Notes: generated by a model from the sequence alone, not told the origin. DNA of 39,037 nucleotides from Phenylobacterium sp. (GCF_028290885.1 NZ_JAQGIZ010000036.1:1-39037); one strand, 5' to 3'; positions 1 to 10,526 are shown, counted from the first letter of the stretch. Program-made: numbers and translations.

Positions 1-1299
1 CGCGTCATGTTCGACTTCAAGCGCCTGATCGAAGCGAACATGGAGGAACTGGCCGAGCTGCTGTCGTCGGAGCACGGCAAGGTGATCGCCGACAGCAAGG
101 GCGACATCCAGCGCGGCCTCGAAGTGATCGAGTTCGCCTGCGGCATCCCGCATGCGCTGAAGGGCGAGTACACCGAGGGTGCGGGCCCCGGGATCGACGT
201 CTATTCCATGCGCCAGCCGCTGGGCGTGGCGGCCGGCATCACCCCGTTCAACTTCCCGGCGATGATCCCGATGTGGATGTTCGGGGTGGCCATCGCGGTC
301 GGCAACAGCTTCGTCCTCAAGCCCTCGGAGAAGGACCCCAGCGTCCCCATCCGGCTGGCGGAGCTGATGATGGAGGCGGGCGCGCCCAAGGGCGTGCTGA
401 ACGTGGTCCACGGCGACAAGGTGGCGGTGGACGCCATCCTCGACCATCCGGACATCAAGGCGGTCAGCTTCGTGGGAAGCTCCGACATCGCCCAGTACGT
501 CTACTCAAGGGGTACGGCGCTCGGGAAGCGTGTCCAGGCCATGGGCGGGGCCAAGAACCACGGCGTCATCATGCCCGACGCCGACCTCGACCAGGCGGTG
601 AAGGACATCAGTGGCGCGGCCTTCGGCTCGGCCGGCGAGCGCTGCATGGCCCTGCCCGTCGTGGTGCCGGTCGGCGCCAAGACCGCCGAAGCCTTCCGCG
701 AGAAGATGCTGGCCGAGATCGAGACCCTGAAGGTCGGCGTCTCCACCGATGCGGCCGCGCAATACGGCCCCGTGGTCACCGCCGCGCACCGTAGGCGGGT
801 CTCCGACTACATCCAGCTGGGCGTCGAGGAAGGCGCCGAGCTGGTCGTCGACGGCCGCGGCTTCTCGCTGCAGGGCTACGAGGACGGCTTCTTCATCGGC
901 CCCTCGCTATTCGACCAGGTGAAGCCCGCCATGCGCACCTACCAGGAGGAGATCTTCGGCCCCGTGCTGCAGATCGTCCGCGCCGAGACCTTCGAGGAAG
1001 CCGTGGCGCTGCCCAGCCAGCACCAGTACGGCAACGGCGTGGCCATCTTCACCCGCAACGGCCGCGCCGCGCGCGAATTCGCCGCGCAGGTCAACGTCGG
1101 CATGGTCGGGATCAACGTGCCGATCCCGGTTCCGGTCGCCTACCACAGCTTCGGCGGCTGGAAGCGCAGCGCGTTCGGCGACACCAACCAGCACGGCATG
1201 GAGGGGGTGCGTTTCTACACCAAGATCAAGACCGTCACCGCCCGCTGGCCCGAGGGCCTCAGCGAGGACTCCGCGTTCGTGATCCCGACGATGCGGTAG
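1..1299 (+). CDS. mmsA: Methylmalonate-semialdehyde dehydrogenase, 5'-truncated by the window edge
   Basis: CoA-acylating aldehyde dehydrogenase of valine and inositol catabolism, converting (methyl)malonate semialdehyde to propionyl- or acetyl-CoA. The reading frame is open to base 1, so the first in-frame ATG at 7 is probably internal; about 430 residues are visible against a usual length near 500. Visible marks are the cofactor-site stretch FNFPAMIPMWMFG, the LKPSEKDP motif, the catalytic cysteine in GSAGERCMA, and the C-terminal EIFGPVLQIVR and FGGWKRS motifs typical of the MmsA branch. It ends at TAG 1297-1299, facing the next gene tail to tail with a 7-bp gap. The family call is firm; the start lies outside the window. 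Confidence 0.93.
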   Translation, partial: RVMFDFKRLIEANMEELAELLSSEHGKVIADSKGDIQRGLEVIEFACGIPHALKGEYTEGAGPGIDVYSMRQPLGVAAGITPFNFPAMIPMWMFGVAIAVGNSFVLKPSEKDPSVPIRLAELMMEAGAPKGVLNVVHGDKVAVDAILDHPDIKAVSFVGSSDIAQYVYSRGTALGKRVQAMGGAKNHGVIMPDADLDQAVKDISGAAFGSAGERCMALPVVVPVGAKTAEAFREKMLAEIETLKVGVSTDAAAQYGPVVTAAHRRRVSDYIQLGVEEGAELVVDGRGFSLQGYEDGFFIGPSLFDQVKPAMRTYQEEIFGPVLQIVRAETFEEAVALPSQHQYGNGVAIFTRNGRAAREFAAQVNVGMVGINVPIPVPVAYHSFGGWKRSAFGDTNQHGMEGVRFYTKIKTVTARWPEGLSEDSAFVIPTMR

Positions 1300-1306
1300 C
1301 TGAGCT

Positions 1307-1600
1307 TCAGGTCCGTCGGCTGATCGCGTCCTTGGTCGCCGCCCGCGTCTTGGGGCCGGGCCCGCGTTCAGCGTCGGTCTTCTGGCCGCGGCGGGTGTGG
1401 TTGGCGGAGTAGGCCGTGCCCGGGTCGGCGGGTTCGCCCCAGTCCTCCTCGGGATTGTCGCTGATGCCTTCGAGCGCCGGTGCGTTGCCGACCGCCTCGA
1501 CCTGGACGTCCGGCTCGCTCTGGCCCTTTTCCAACCTCTGCTGGCGGCCGCGGCCCGCCTGAGGCTTGGCAGGATCGAAGGTGCGATCTTCATCGGCCAT
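1307..1600 (-). CDS. Small hydrophilic protein of unknown function
   Basis: A 97-residue, strongly charged protein rich in Arg, Lys, Glu, Asp, Gly and Pro, with no hydrophobic segment, so probably cytoplasmic and largely disordered. I recognise no domain. Support for a real gene is a clear AAGGAG ribosome site about 7 bases before the ATG at 1600 and a good fit in the gap between mmsA and zapE. It is transcribed away from zapE and converges on mmsA. The start is secure on the ribosome site; function unknown. Confidence 0.62.
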   Translation of the reverse strand: MADEDRTFDPAKPQAGRGRQQRLEKGQSEPDVQVEAVGNAPALEGISDNPEEDWGEPADPGTAYSANHTRRGQKTDAERGPGPKTRAATKDAISRRT

Positions 1601-1689
1601 CGGGACGTCTCCTTGTGTGGATCTAGATCAACCCGCCGCAGCCACCGCCGTTCCTTGCGCCGAGCCGCCGCGCCCGCTAGGCGGAGCGC

Positions 1690-2874
1690 ATGGCCTCCGC
1701 GCTGCAATCCGCCTACGACGCCCGCCTCGCCGCCGGCGAGATCCGGGCCGATCCGGCGCAGGGCCCGGGCCTGCGCGCCCTGCTCCGCCTGGAGGCCGAC
1801 CTCGCCGCGGCGCCGGCAAACGGCGGGCTGAAGGGCCTCTTCCGCAAGCCGGCGGCCGAGCGCGGCGTCTACCTCTGGGGACCGGTCGGCCGCGGCAAGT
1901 CGATGCTGATGGACCTGTTCTTCGCGACCGTGCCCGTGGAGGCCAAGCGGCGCACCCACTTCCACGTCTTCATGGGCGAGATACACCGGCTGATCGGCGC
2001 CTGGCGCGCCGGCGACGCGGCTGCCCGCAAGGCCCGCTTCGGCCAGCACCCCTTTTTCGGATCGGCCTTGGGCCGATCCTGGGGGTCCGACGATCCCATC
2101 CCACCCGTCGCCGATGTCGTGGCCGCCGGCGCGCGCCTGCTGTGCTTCGACGAGTTCCAGGTCACCGATATCGCCGACGCCATGATCCTCGGCCGGCTGT
2201 TCGAGGCGCTGTTCGCCCGCGGGGTCACCCTGGTGGCCACCTCCAACCGCGAGCCGGACGCCCTCTACAAGGACGGCCTCAACCGTCAGCTGTTCCTGCC
2301 GTTCATCGATCTCATCAAGGCGCGGCTGGAGGTGGTGGCGGTGGCCGGCGGCCATGACTACCGCCTCGACCGCTTGCGCGCGGCGGGCACCTGGTTCTCG
2401 CCCGCCGATCCGGACAACCTCCGATCCTTCGAGGCCCTGTGGCGGGACATCCTCGGGCCCGAGGAGGAGACCGGCGCGACGATCGAGGTGCTGGGCCGCA
2501 AGATCACCCTGCCGCACGCCTCCGGCGGCCTGGTGCGGGCGACCTTCGCGAGCCTCTGCTCGGTGGCCCTGGGACCGAACGACTATGTGGCCCTGGCCGC
2601 ACACTTCCACACCGTCTTCCTGGAGGACGTGCCGAAGCTCACGGCTGACCGCCGCGAGGAAGCCCGCCGCTTCGTGATCCTGATCGACGCCCTCTACGAG
2701 GCCCACGCCCGGCTGATCGTGCTGGCCGAAGCCCAGCCTTCCGAGCTCTACCCAGCCGGCGACGGCGCCTTCGAGTTCGAACGCACCGCCTCGCGGCTGG
2801 AGGAGATGCGCTCGGCGGATTGGCTGGAGGAGCCCGGCGAAGCTCTGAGGCTCTCCACCAGCTCCCGAGCGTAG
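1690..2874 (+). CDS. zapE: Cell division protein ZapE (AFG1-like ATPase)
   Basis: A 394-residue AAA-type ATPase of the AFG1/ZapE family, which in bacteria acts at the division ring and in mitochondria in respiratory-protein quality control. Walker A is GPVGRGKS at residues 64-71, Walker B LCFDEF at 151-156, followed by the family's FQVTDIADAMIL stretch. The fold continues through the TSNREP sensor region and ends with the usual ERTASRLEEM block. Length fits the family. The final 127 bases overlap the end of the convergent LysR gene, and the conserved C-terminal block lies in that overlap, so both genes constrain the same DNA. Confidence 0.92.
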   Translation: MASALQSAYDARLAAGEIRADPAQGPGLRALLRLEADLAAAPANGGLKGLFRKPAAERGVYLWGPVGRGKSMLMDLFFATVPVEAKRRTHFHVFMGEIHRLIGAWRAGDAAARKARFGQHPFFGSALGRSWGSDDPIPPVADVVAAGARLLCFDEFQVTDIADAMILGRLFEALFARGVTLVATSNREPDALYKDGLNRQLFLPFIDLIKARLEVVAVAGGHDYRLDRLRAAGTWFSPADPDNLRSFEALWRDILGPEEETGATIEVLGRKITLPHASGGLVRATFASLCSVALGPNDYVALAAHFHTVFLEDVPKLTADRREEARRFVILIDALYEAHARLIVLAEAQPSELYPAGDGAFEFERTASRLEEMRSADWLEEPGEALRLSTSSRA

Positions 2875-3719
2875 GGCCGCAGCTCGTCGGCCGCGCGCAC
2901 CACGATGGTCAGGTCCCGCACCGCCCAGTCGTCGGCCAGCTCGACCACCCCCAGCGCCATGGTCTTGGCCGCCCGCGCCGCGGTGGTCTGGGGCACGACG
3001 CCCACGCCAACGCCGCACTCGACCAGCCGGCAGACCGCGTCGAAGCTGCGGAGCTGCACCCGCAGGCGCAGCGGCCGGCCTTCGCGCGAGGCCTTGCCGG
3101 CCAGGAAGCGTTGCAGGGAGCTCGTGCGGTCGAGGCCCACGAAATCGTAGTCCAGCACCTCCGCGAAGCGTACGCGCGGCCGCTTCGCCATCGGATGCTC
3201 CGCCGCGGTGACCACGACGAACCGGTCGGAGCGGAACGGATAGGTGGCGAGCGCGCCCACATCCACCGTGCCGGCGACGATGCCGATGTCAGCTACGCCC
3301 TCCGCCACCAGGCCTACGATCTCGTCGGAAAGCCGCTCCTCGAGATCGACGCTGACGTGCGGGTGGTCGGCCAGGAAGGAGGAGAGCGCCTCGGGCAGGA
3401 ATTCGGTGAGCGCATTGGTGTTGGCCAAGAGCCGCACCTCGCCGGACGCTCCGCCGGCATAGGCGCCCAGGTCTTCGCGCAGCCGCGCGCCCTGGTCGAG
3501 CATGCCGCGGGCGTGCTTCAAGAGGGTGAGGCCCGCCGGCGTCGGGACCACGCCCAGGCGCGAGCGGGTAAGAAGCGGCGCGCCGAGGCTCCGCTCCATG
3601 GCTCGAATCCGCGTCGAGGCCGCGGCCAGCGCCAGCGCGCACCGCTCCGCGCCCGCGGTGATGGAGCCGGCGTCCACCACCTCGCAGAACAGCTTCAGGT
3701 CGATCAGATCGAACCGCAT
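2748..3719 (-). CDS. LysR-family transcriptional regulator
   Basis: A 323-residue LysR regulator: winged helix-turn-helix at about residues 1-60 (starting MRFDLIDLKLFCEVVDAGS), then a type-2 periplasmic-binding effector domain with the RLSDEIVGLVAEGVADIGIV stretch. I prefer the ATG at 3719, which begins directly at the DNA-binding domain and has a GAAGGGC-like ribosome site, over an upstream in-frame start at 3773. It is divergent from sdhC, so it could act on the sdh promoter, but this is inference. The last roughly 40 residues are low-complexity, Ser/Arg-rich, and lie over the zapE 3' end, which suggests the tail arose by read-through into zapE antisense. Effector unknown. Confidence 0.88.
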   Translation of the reverse strand: MRFDLIDLKLFCEVVDAGSITAGAERCALALAAASTRIRAMERSLGAPLLTRSRLGVVPTPAGLTLLKHARGMLDQGARLREDLGAYAGGASGEVRLLANTNALTEFLPEALSSFLADHPHVSVDLEERLSDEIVGLVAEGVADIGIVAGTVDVGALATYPFRSDRFVVVTAAEHPMAKRPRVRFAEVLDYDFVGLDRTSSLQRFLAGKASREGRPLRLRVQLRSFDAVCRLVECGVGVGVVPQTTAARAAKTMALGVVELADDWAVRDLTIVVRAADELRPYARELVESLRASPGSSSQSAERISSSREAVRSNSKAPSPAG

Positions 3720-3738
3720 CCTTCGCCCTTCACGAAGG
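3720..3738. promoter_or_regulatory. Short inverted repeat at the lysR start, possible LysR site
   Basis: CCTTCG (3720-3725), a 7-base spacer, then CGAAGG (3733-3738). It contains a T-N11-A core, the usual LysR operator form. It lies immediately upstream of the lysR ATG and overlaps its ribosome site, so it could instead be a small hairpin acting on translation. Assignment is tentative. Confidence 0.35.
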
Positions 3739-3884
3739 AAGACTACAGCAATCCCGCATTGTGTCAGCGCCAAACCGGCCGGAGACTTCGCTTGCGCCGA
3801 AGGAGGCGCTGGCGATGGCCAGAGCGACCATGGGGCAGGAACCGCCGCCCTGGCTCCACACCGAGGGGATCGGGTCGGCCTTCG

Positions 3885-3911
3885 TTGACACCCCCCGCGC
3901 GGCGCTTAAAA
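3885..3911 (+). promoter_or_regulatory. Candidate sdhC promoter
   Basis: TTGACAC at 3885-3891, a 12-base spacer, then GCTTAAAA at 3904-3911. This resembles the Caulobacter housekeeping promoter form (TTGACGS, 10-14 bases, GCTANAWC), with six of eight matches in the downstream box. It sits about 40 bases before the preferred sdhC ATG. Confidence 0.5.
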
Positions 3912-3952
3912 GCGGGGCTGCCTCCAGGACAGGATCGAGCGGCGAAGACCAG

Positions 3953-4399
3953 ATGACGGACGCCCCCCAGAGCCCCAACAGGGGGACCCCTCGCGAACCA
4001 CCGATTTCGCCGCACCTGCTGACGGGTGGACTGATCTCGCCGCCGCTCTGGCGTTGGCACATCACGATGCTGACCTCGATCCTGCACCGGGTGACGGGGA
4101 TCGTGCTCTACGTCGGCGCCTTGATCGCCGCGGCCTGGGCGGTCGCGCTCGCCCAGGGGCCGGAGCGCTATGCGCAGTTCAAGGGTCTGCTGGGCTCGCT
4201 GCCGGGCAAGGTGGTGATGTTCGGCCTGACGCTCAGCCTGTTCTACCACCTGGCCAACGGCGTGCGGCACCTGGTCTGGGACACCGGTCACGGCCTCGAC
4301 GTGAAGTCGGCCAACGCCTCGTCGGTGGTGGTCCTGGCCTTCGCCGCTGCCGCGACCCTGGCGGTCTGGGGCATCGCCGGCATGACGGGAGCGCTCTGA
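3953..4399 (+). CDS. sdhC: Succinate dehydrogenase cytochrome b556 subunit
   Basis: Membrane anchor of complex II, carrying ubiquinone and heme b. The 148-residue protein from ATG 3953 has a short cytoplasmic N-terminus and three hydrophobic spans (about 47-68, 87-106, 122-143). SILHRVTG at 42-49 holds the Ser and Arg that line the quinone site in E. coli SdhC, and His99 in FYHLANGVRH is the expected heme ligand. The frame stays open up to 3761, but the extra residues are not SdhC-like, so 3953 is chosen. The stop overlaps the sdhD start (TGATG), consistent with translational coupling. First gene of the sdh operon. Confidence 0.95.
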   Translation: MTDAPQSPNRGTPREPPISPHLLTGGLISPPLWRWHITMLTSILHRVTGIVLYVGALIAAAWAVALAQGPERYAQFKGLLGSLPGKVVMFGLTLSLFYHLANGVRHLVWDTGHGLDVKSANASSVVVLAFAAAATLAVWGIAGMTGAL

Positions 4400-4791
4400 T
4401 GGTCAGCTATCGCACCGCGCTCGGCCGCGCCCGCGGCCTGGGCTCAGCCAAGCACGGCGTCGGCCACTGGATCTCCGAGCGGGTCAGCTCGATCGCGCTC
4501 GTGCCGCTGATCGTCTGGGCGGTCTACGGCGTCCTGCAGCTTGCCGCCGGCGACTATGGCTTCGCGGTCCACTGGATCCAGAACCCGCTGAACGCGACCC
4601 TGACCGTGCTGACGCTGGCGATCAGCTTCTGGCACATGAAAGCGGGCCTGCGGGTGGTGGTGGAGGACTACATCCACAAAGCCCTGACCAAGTCGGGCCT
4701 CTTGATCATCAACCTCTTCGTCTGCGGGCTCTTCGGCGCGCTGGCGATCTTCTCGGTCCTCAAGGTCGCGCTGAGCGGCGGAGCCTTCTGA
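4399..4791 (+). CDS. sdhD: Succinate dehydrogenase membrane anchor subunit
   Basis: Second membrane anchor of complex II, 130 residues from the ATG that overlaps the sdhC stop. Three hydrophobic spans are visible (about 31-49, 64-84, 101-122). HWISERVSS near the N-terminus and FWHMKAGLRVVVEDYIH in the middle are typical SdhD blocks, the latter containing the expected second heme-ligand histidine. The reading frame is open further upstream, but only as a shadow of sdhC. sdhA starts 3 bases after the stop. Confidence 0.95.
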   Translation: MVSYRTALGRARGLGSAKHGVGHWISERVSSIALVPLIVWAVYGVLQLAAGDYGFAVHWIQNPLNATLTVLTLAISFWHMKAGLRVVVEDYIHKALTKSGLLIINLFVCGLFGALAIFSVLKVALSGGAF

Positions 4792-4794
4792 TCC

Positions 4795-6582
4795 ATGCCG
4801 GCCTACGATTTCATCGATCACAAGTACGACGTCGTGGTGGTTGGCGCCGGCGGCTCGGGCCTGCGCGCGGCCTTGGGTTGCGCCGCGGCCGGGCTGAAGA
4901 CCGCCTGCGTCTCCAAGGTCTTCCCGACCCGCTCGCACACCGTGGCGGCCCAAGGCGGCATCTCCGCGTCGCTCGGCAACATGGGCGAGGACGACTGGCG
5001 CTGGCACATGTACGACACCGTCAAGGGGTCGGACTGGCTGGGCGACCAGGACGCCATCGAGTACCTGGTCCGCAACGCGCCGGCCGCGGTCTACGAGCTG
5101 GAGCACTGGGGCGTGCCGTTCTCGCGGACGCCGGACGGCAAGATCTACCAGCGCGCCTTCGGCGGCATGACCCGCAACTTCGGCGAGGCGCCGATCCAGC
5201 GCACCTGCGCGGCGGCCGACCGCACCGGCCACGCCATGCTGCACACCATGTACGGCCAGGCGCTGGCCAAGAAGACCGAGTTCTTCATCGAGTTCTTCGC
5301 CCTGGACCTGATCATGGACGAAGGCGTCTGCCGCGGCGTCACGGCCTGGAAGCTGGACGACGGGACCCTGCACCGCTTCCAGGCGCAGCTGGTGATCCTG
5401 GCGACCGGCGGCTATGGCCGGGCCTACTTCTCCTGCACCTCCGCTCACACCTGCACCGGCGACGGCAACGGCATGGTGCTGCGCGCCGGCCTGCCCTTGC
5501 AGGACATGGAGTTCGTGCAGTTCCACCCCACGGGGATCTACGGCGCCGGCTGCCTGATCACGGAGGGCGCGCGCGGCGAGGGCGGCTACCTCACCAACTC
5601 CGAGGGCGAGCGGTTCATGGAGCGCTATGCGCCCTCGGTGAAGGACCTGGCGCCCCGCGACATGGTCAGCCGCGCCATGACCATCGAGATCCGCGAGGGC
5701 CGCGGGGTCGGCCCCAAGAAGGACCACATCAACCTGCACCTTGATCACTTGGACCCGAAAGTGTTGCATGAGCGTCTTCCAGGTATCTCGGAGAGTGCAA
5801 GAATATTCGCTGGCGTAGACGTAACTAAAGAGCCAATTCCAGTCTTACCAACGGTCCATTACAACATGGGCGGTATTCCCACGAACTTCTATTCCGAGGT
5901 AGTCACCAAGCTTGGCAAGGACCCCGACAAGGTCGTGCCGGGGTTGATGGCGGTGGGCGAGGCGGCCTGCGTCAGCGTGCACGGCGCCAACCGCCTGGGG
6001 TCCAACTCGCTGATCGACCTGGTGGTGTTCGGACGCTCCGCGGCGCTGCGGGCAGCTGACACGATCAAGGCCGGAGACAGCCAGCCGGAACTGAAGCCGG
6101 GGATGACCGATGGGCACCTCGCCCGCTTCGACCGGTTGCGCAACGCGAACGGCAAGACCTGGACCGCAGCGCTGCGCCTGGAGATGCAGCAGGCGATGCA
6201 GGAGGACGCCGCGGTGTTCCGCACCGGCGCGAGCCTGGTCTCCGGTGTCAAGCGCCTGGACGCGGTGCAGAAGAAGCGCGCCGACCTGGCCGTCTCCGAC
6301 CGCGGGATGATCTGGAACACCGACCTGATGGAGACGCTTGAGCTCGACAGCCTGATCGGCCAGGCCGTCGTCACCGTGGCCGGGGCCGTCAACCGCACCG
6401 AGAGCCGCGGCGCCCACGCCCGGGAGGACTTCCCCGATCGCAACGACAAGACCTGGATGAAGCACACGCTGACCTGGTTCGACGACGCGAGCGGCAAGGT
6501 GAAGATCGACTATCGGCCGGTCCACGACTTTACGATGACAAACGACATCGCACCGATCCCGCCGAAGGCTCGGGTTTATTGA
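4795..6582 (+). CDS. sdhA: Succinate dehydrogenase flavoprotein subunit
   Basis: Catalytic FAD subunit of complex II, oxidising succinate to fumarate; 595 residues, the usual length. The dinucleotide fold VVVGAGGSG is at 14-22, and His48 in [11 protein letters not shown] is the covalent FAD attachment site. The active-site HPTGIYGAG block, the [10 protein letters not shown] motif and the C-terminal [15 protein letters not shown] block are all intact. Bases about 5741-5910 (residues 316-372) drop to about 48% GC by hand count (82 of 170) against about 70% just upstream, and use codons otherwise avoided here (AGA, ATA, TTA, GTA, ACT). The protein stays fully conserved across this tract. Followed after 7 bases by a methyltransferase rather than sdhB. 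Confidence 0.97.
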   Translation: MPAYDFIDHKYDVVVVGAGGSGLRAALGCAAAGLKTACVSKVFPTRSHTVAAQGGISASLGNMGEDDWRWHMYDTVKGSDWLGDQDAIEYLVRNAPAAVYELEHWGVPFSRTPDGKIYQRAFGGMTRNFGEAPIQRTCAAADRTGHAMLHTMYGQALAKKTEFFIEFFALDLIMDEGVCRGVTAWKLDDGTLHRFQAQLVILATGGYGRAYFSCTSAHTCTGDGNGMVLRAGLPLQDMEFVQFHPTGIYGAGCLITEGARGEGGYLTNSEGERFMERYAPSVKDLAPRDMVSRAMTIEIREGRGVGPKKDHINLHLDHLDPKVLHERLPGISESARIFAGVDVTKEPIPVLPTVHYNMGGIPTNFYSEVVTKLGKDPDKVVPGLMAVGEAACVSVHGANRLGSNSLIDLVVFGRSAALRAADTIKAGDSQPELKPGMTDGHLARFDRLRNANGKTWTAALRLEMQQAMQEDAAVFRTGASLVSGVKRLDAVQKKRADLAVSDRGMIWNTDLMETLELDSLIGQAVVTVAGAVNRTESRGAHAREDFPDRNDKTWMKHTLTWFDDASGKVKIDYRPVHDFTMTNDIAPIPPKARVY

Positions 6583-6589
6583 GGCGATC

Positions 6590-7297
6590 ATGGACGGCGC
6601 CCAATCCCGCCCGGAGGTAGCCCCGCCGACCGGTTGGTTCCATTCGCTGAGCCTGCCCGGCGGCGAGACCACGCAGGGGGTCAAGTCGGCACAGGTGCTG
6701 GGCGTCGAGGCCGAGGTGGTCTTCAAGCACGGCGTGGCCGGCAAGCGGGTGCTCGACGTCGGCTCGTGGGACGGCTTCTTCGCCTTCGAGGCGGAGCGGC
6801 GGGGCGCCGCCGCGGTGCTGGCCACCGACCACTTCTGCTGGTCGGGCGAGGGCTGGGGGACCAAGGCCGGGTTCGACTACGCCCACGCGCGCCTGGCCTC
6901 CAAGGTTGAAAGCCTGGACATCGACGTGCCGCAGATCACGCCGGAGAGCGTCGGGACCCACGACGTGGTGCTGTTCCTGGGCGTGCTCTACCACGTGAAG
7001 GACCCACTGCAGGCCCTGGCCCATGCGGCCTCGGTGACGGGCGAGATGCTGGTCGTGGAGACGGCGACGGCGCTGGACGTCCTGCCCTGGCCGGCGATGC
7101 GCTACTACCAGGGCTCCGACCTCGGCGACGACCCCACCAACTTCTGGGCGCCCAACCGCCGCTGCCTGGAGGCCATGGTCCGCGACCTGGGGTTCAGCCG
7201 GGTCGAGATGACCGGCCATCCGGCGACCAAGCCGCACTGGCGGGCGCCGGAGCTCTACTGGAAGCACAATCGGGTGGTGATGCATGCCTGGCGCTGA
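6590..7297 (+). CDS. SAM-dependent methyltransferase, CmoB/DUF1698-like
   Basis: A 235-residue class I methyltransferase. GWFHSLSLPGGETTQGVKSA near the N-terminus and the SAM-binding VLDVGSWDGFFAFEAERRGA stretch at about 56-75 resemble the CmoB/DUF1698 group, followed by TDHFCWSG and the FLGVLYHVKDPLQAL block. CmoB itself is longer and modifies tRNA wobble uridine; this protein is shorter and its substrate cannot be read from sequence. It lies between sdhA (7 bases away) and a second methyltransferase (14-base overlap) in the sdh operon, so it should be co-transcribed with complex II. Whether it acts on complex II is unknown. Confidence 0.85.
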   Translation: MDGAQSRPEVAPPTGWFHSLSLPGGETTQGVKSAQVLGVEAEVVFKHGVAGKRVLDVGSWDGFFAFEAERRGAAAVLATDHFCWSGEGWGTKAGFDYAHARLASKVESLDIDVPQITPESVGTHDVVLFLGVLYHVKDPLQALAHAASVTGEMLVVETATALDVLPWPAMRYYQGSDLGDDPTNFWAPNRRCLEAMVRDLGFSRVEMTGHPATKPHWRAPELYWKHNRVVMHAWR

Positions 7298-8039
7298 GGC
7301 CGACGCCCTGGCGGTGCGCGACACCGACGCCGACTGGCGCGAGCTGGGCGTGACCGAGCCCTATTGGGGCGTGATCAGCCACCCGGACTTCCGGAGCGAG
7401 AACCTGACGCCCGAGCGGATCGAGCAGTTCTACGCCTCCGGCCCGTTCCACATCGACCCGATCGCCAGGGACCTGGAGAGGCTGACCGGCCGCCTGCCGT
7501 CCGGCCGCGCGCTGGACTTCGGCTGCGGCGTCGGGCGCCTCGCCGAGGCGATGACGGCCTACGCCGACGAGGTCACCGGCGTCGATATCTCGCCGGGCAT
7601 GCTGGCGCTCGCCCGGGCGCGCGGCGGCAAGGCGACCTATGTCGACCAGGTTCCGGCCGGACCGTTCGACTGGATCAACAGCTTCATCGTCTTCCAGCAC
7701 ATCCCGCCAGAGCGCGGCGAGGCGATCATCGAGGACCTGCTGGCCCGGCTCGCCATGGGCGGGGTGGTCAGCCTGCAGCTCACCGTCTGGCGCGACAAGG
7801 ACCGCGAGTGGCCGCGGGGGCAGGGGCTTCGCCGCCTGTTCCGCGCGCAGCGCCAGCGGCGCTGGGCACGTAACCTGCCGCTCGGCCAGATCCTGATGTA
7901 CGACTACGACCTGTCGAAGATCGTCCGCCTGCTGAACCGCGCGGGGATCGAGGAGATCCGGCTGGTCTCCACCAACCACGACGGTCACCACGGCGTCATC
8001 ATCCTCGGGCGGAAGACCGCCGAGCCAAGCTTCACGTAA
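7284..8039 (+). CDS. SAM-dependent class I methyltransferase
   Basis: A 251-residue class I methyltransferase with motif I as [14 protein letters not shown] at about 74-87 and the acidic [11 protein letters not shown] motif after it; the later [20 protein letters not shown] block matches the Methyltransf_11/25 type. The C-terminal part has a basic stretch [15 protein letters not shown]. Its start overlaps the preceding methyltransferase by 14 bases and it ends 11 bases before sdhB, so it is embedded in the sdh operon. The start is not backed by a strong ribosome site and a GTG about 30 bases downstream is possible. Substrate unknown. Confidence 0.85.
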   Translation: MPGAEADALAVRDTDADWRELGVTEPYWGVISHPDFRSENLTPERIEQFYASGPFHIDPIARDLERLTGRLPSGRALDFGCGVGRLAEAMTAYADEVTGVDISPGMLALARARGGKATYVDQVPAGPFDWINSFIVFQHIPPERGEAIIEDLLARLAMGGVVSLQLTVWRDKDREWPRGQGLRRLFRAQRQRRWARNLPLGQILMYDYDLSKIVRLLNRAGIEEIRLVSTNHDGHHGVIILGRKTAEPSFT

Positions 8040-8050
8040 GGACCGCATCC

Positions 8051-8833
8051 ATGGTCGAACTCGCCCTGCCGAAGAACTCCCGCCTCCAGAAGGGCCGCCA
8101 TCACCCGGCGCCGGAGGGGGCGAAAAAGGTCAAGACCTTCCGGGTCTACCGCTACGATCCCGAGTGGGGCGAGAACCCGCGCTGGGACACCTACGACGTC
8201 GATGTCGAGGCCTGCGGGCCGATGGTGCTGGACGTGCTGATCCACATCAAGAACACCATGGATGCGACGCTCGCCTTCCGGCGGTCCTGCCGCGAGGGGG
8301 TCTGCGGCTCCTGCGCCATGAACATCGGCGGGCGCAACACGCTCGCATGCACGCACGGCTGGGCGGAGGTCCCCGGCAAGGACGTGCAGATCAGCCCCCT
8401 GCCGCACATGCCGGTGATGAAGGACCTGGTCCCCGACCTGACCATGTTCTACGCCCAGTACGCCTCCATCGAGCCCTGGCTGCACACCGAGACGCCGGAG
8501 CCGCAGAAGGAGTGGATCCAGTCGCCGGAGGACCGCGAGAAGCTCGACGGCCTCTACGAGTGCATACTGTGCGCCTGCTGCACGACCTCGTGTCCGAGCT
8601 ACTGGTGGAACCAGGACAAGTACCTGGGGCCGGCGACGCTGCTGCAGTCCTACCGCTGGCTGGTCGACAGCCGCGACGAGGCCACCGGCGAGCGGCTGGA
8701 CGCGCTGGAGGACCCCTTCAAGCTCTACCGCTGCCACACCATCATGAACTGCGCCCAGGTGTGTCCGAAGGGGCTGAACCCGGCCAAGGCCATCGCCGAG
8801 GTGAAGAAGATGCTGGTCGATAGGGTTGTGTAG
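8051..8833 (+). CDS. sdhB: Succinate dehydrogenase iron-sulfur subunit
   Basis: Electron-transfer subunit of complex II, 260 residues. The [2Fe-2S] cysteines are 80, 85, 88 and 100. The C-terminal clusters use 170, 173, 176, 180 and 227, 233, 237, matching the [4Fe-4S] and [3Fe-4S] sites; the quinone-site PSYWWN block is present. An AAGGA ribosome site precedes the ATG. It is separated from sdhA by about 1.5 kb of methyltransferase genes on the same strand, and a strong hairpin follows the stop, so this is the last gene of the operon. Confidence 0.97.
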   Translation: MVELALPKNSRLQKGRHHPAPEGAKKVKTFRVYRYDPEWGENPRWDTYDVDVEACGPMVLDVLIHIKNTMDATLAFRRSCREGVCGSCAMNIGGRNTLACTHGWAEVPGKDVQISPLPHMPVMKDLVPDLTMFYAQYASIEPWLHTETPEPQKEWIQSPEDREKLDGLYECILCACCTTSCPSYWWNQDKYLGPATLLQSYRWLVDSRDEATGERLDALEDPFKLYRCHTIMNCAQVCPKGLNPAKAIAEVKKMLVDRVV

Positions 8834-8840
8834 GTTTCTG

Positions 8841-8874
8841 CGCCTCCCCCGTCGCGAAGACGACGGGGGAGGCG
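8841..8874 (+). terminator. Strong hairpin terminator after sdhB
   Basis: A perfect 14-bp stem (8841-8854 with 8861-8874) closes a 6-base loop, 7 bases after the sdhB stop. There is no clear T run after it, so it may be a processing or stabilising hairpin as much as an intrinsic terminator. Confidence 0.75.
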
Positions 8875-8914
8875 ATAAGTTGACGCCGGCGTCACTTTTG
8901 GGCATCGAGGTCAG

Positions 8915-10505
<1,591 letters not shown>

Positions 10506-10526
10506 AGGCCGAGGGAGGCGCTCGCC

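Noticed and set aside
907-3018. A 703-codon open frame on the minus strand
   Set aside because: It runs antisense through mmsA and zapE, its product is Arg/Gly/Ala-rich and low in complexity, and no domain is visible. It is a shadow frame of high GC.
5741-5910. Insertion sequence or inserted segment in sdhA as the cause of the AT-rich tract
   Set aside because: The reading frame and the conserved protein sequence are uninterrupted, so nothing was inserted; replacement or constraint remains possible.
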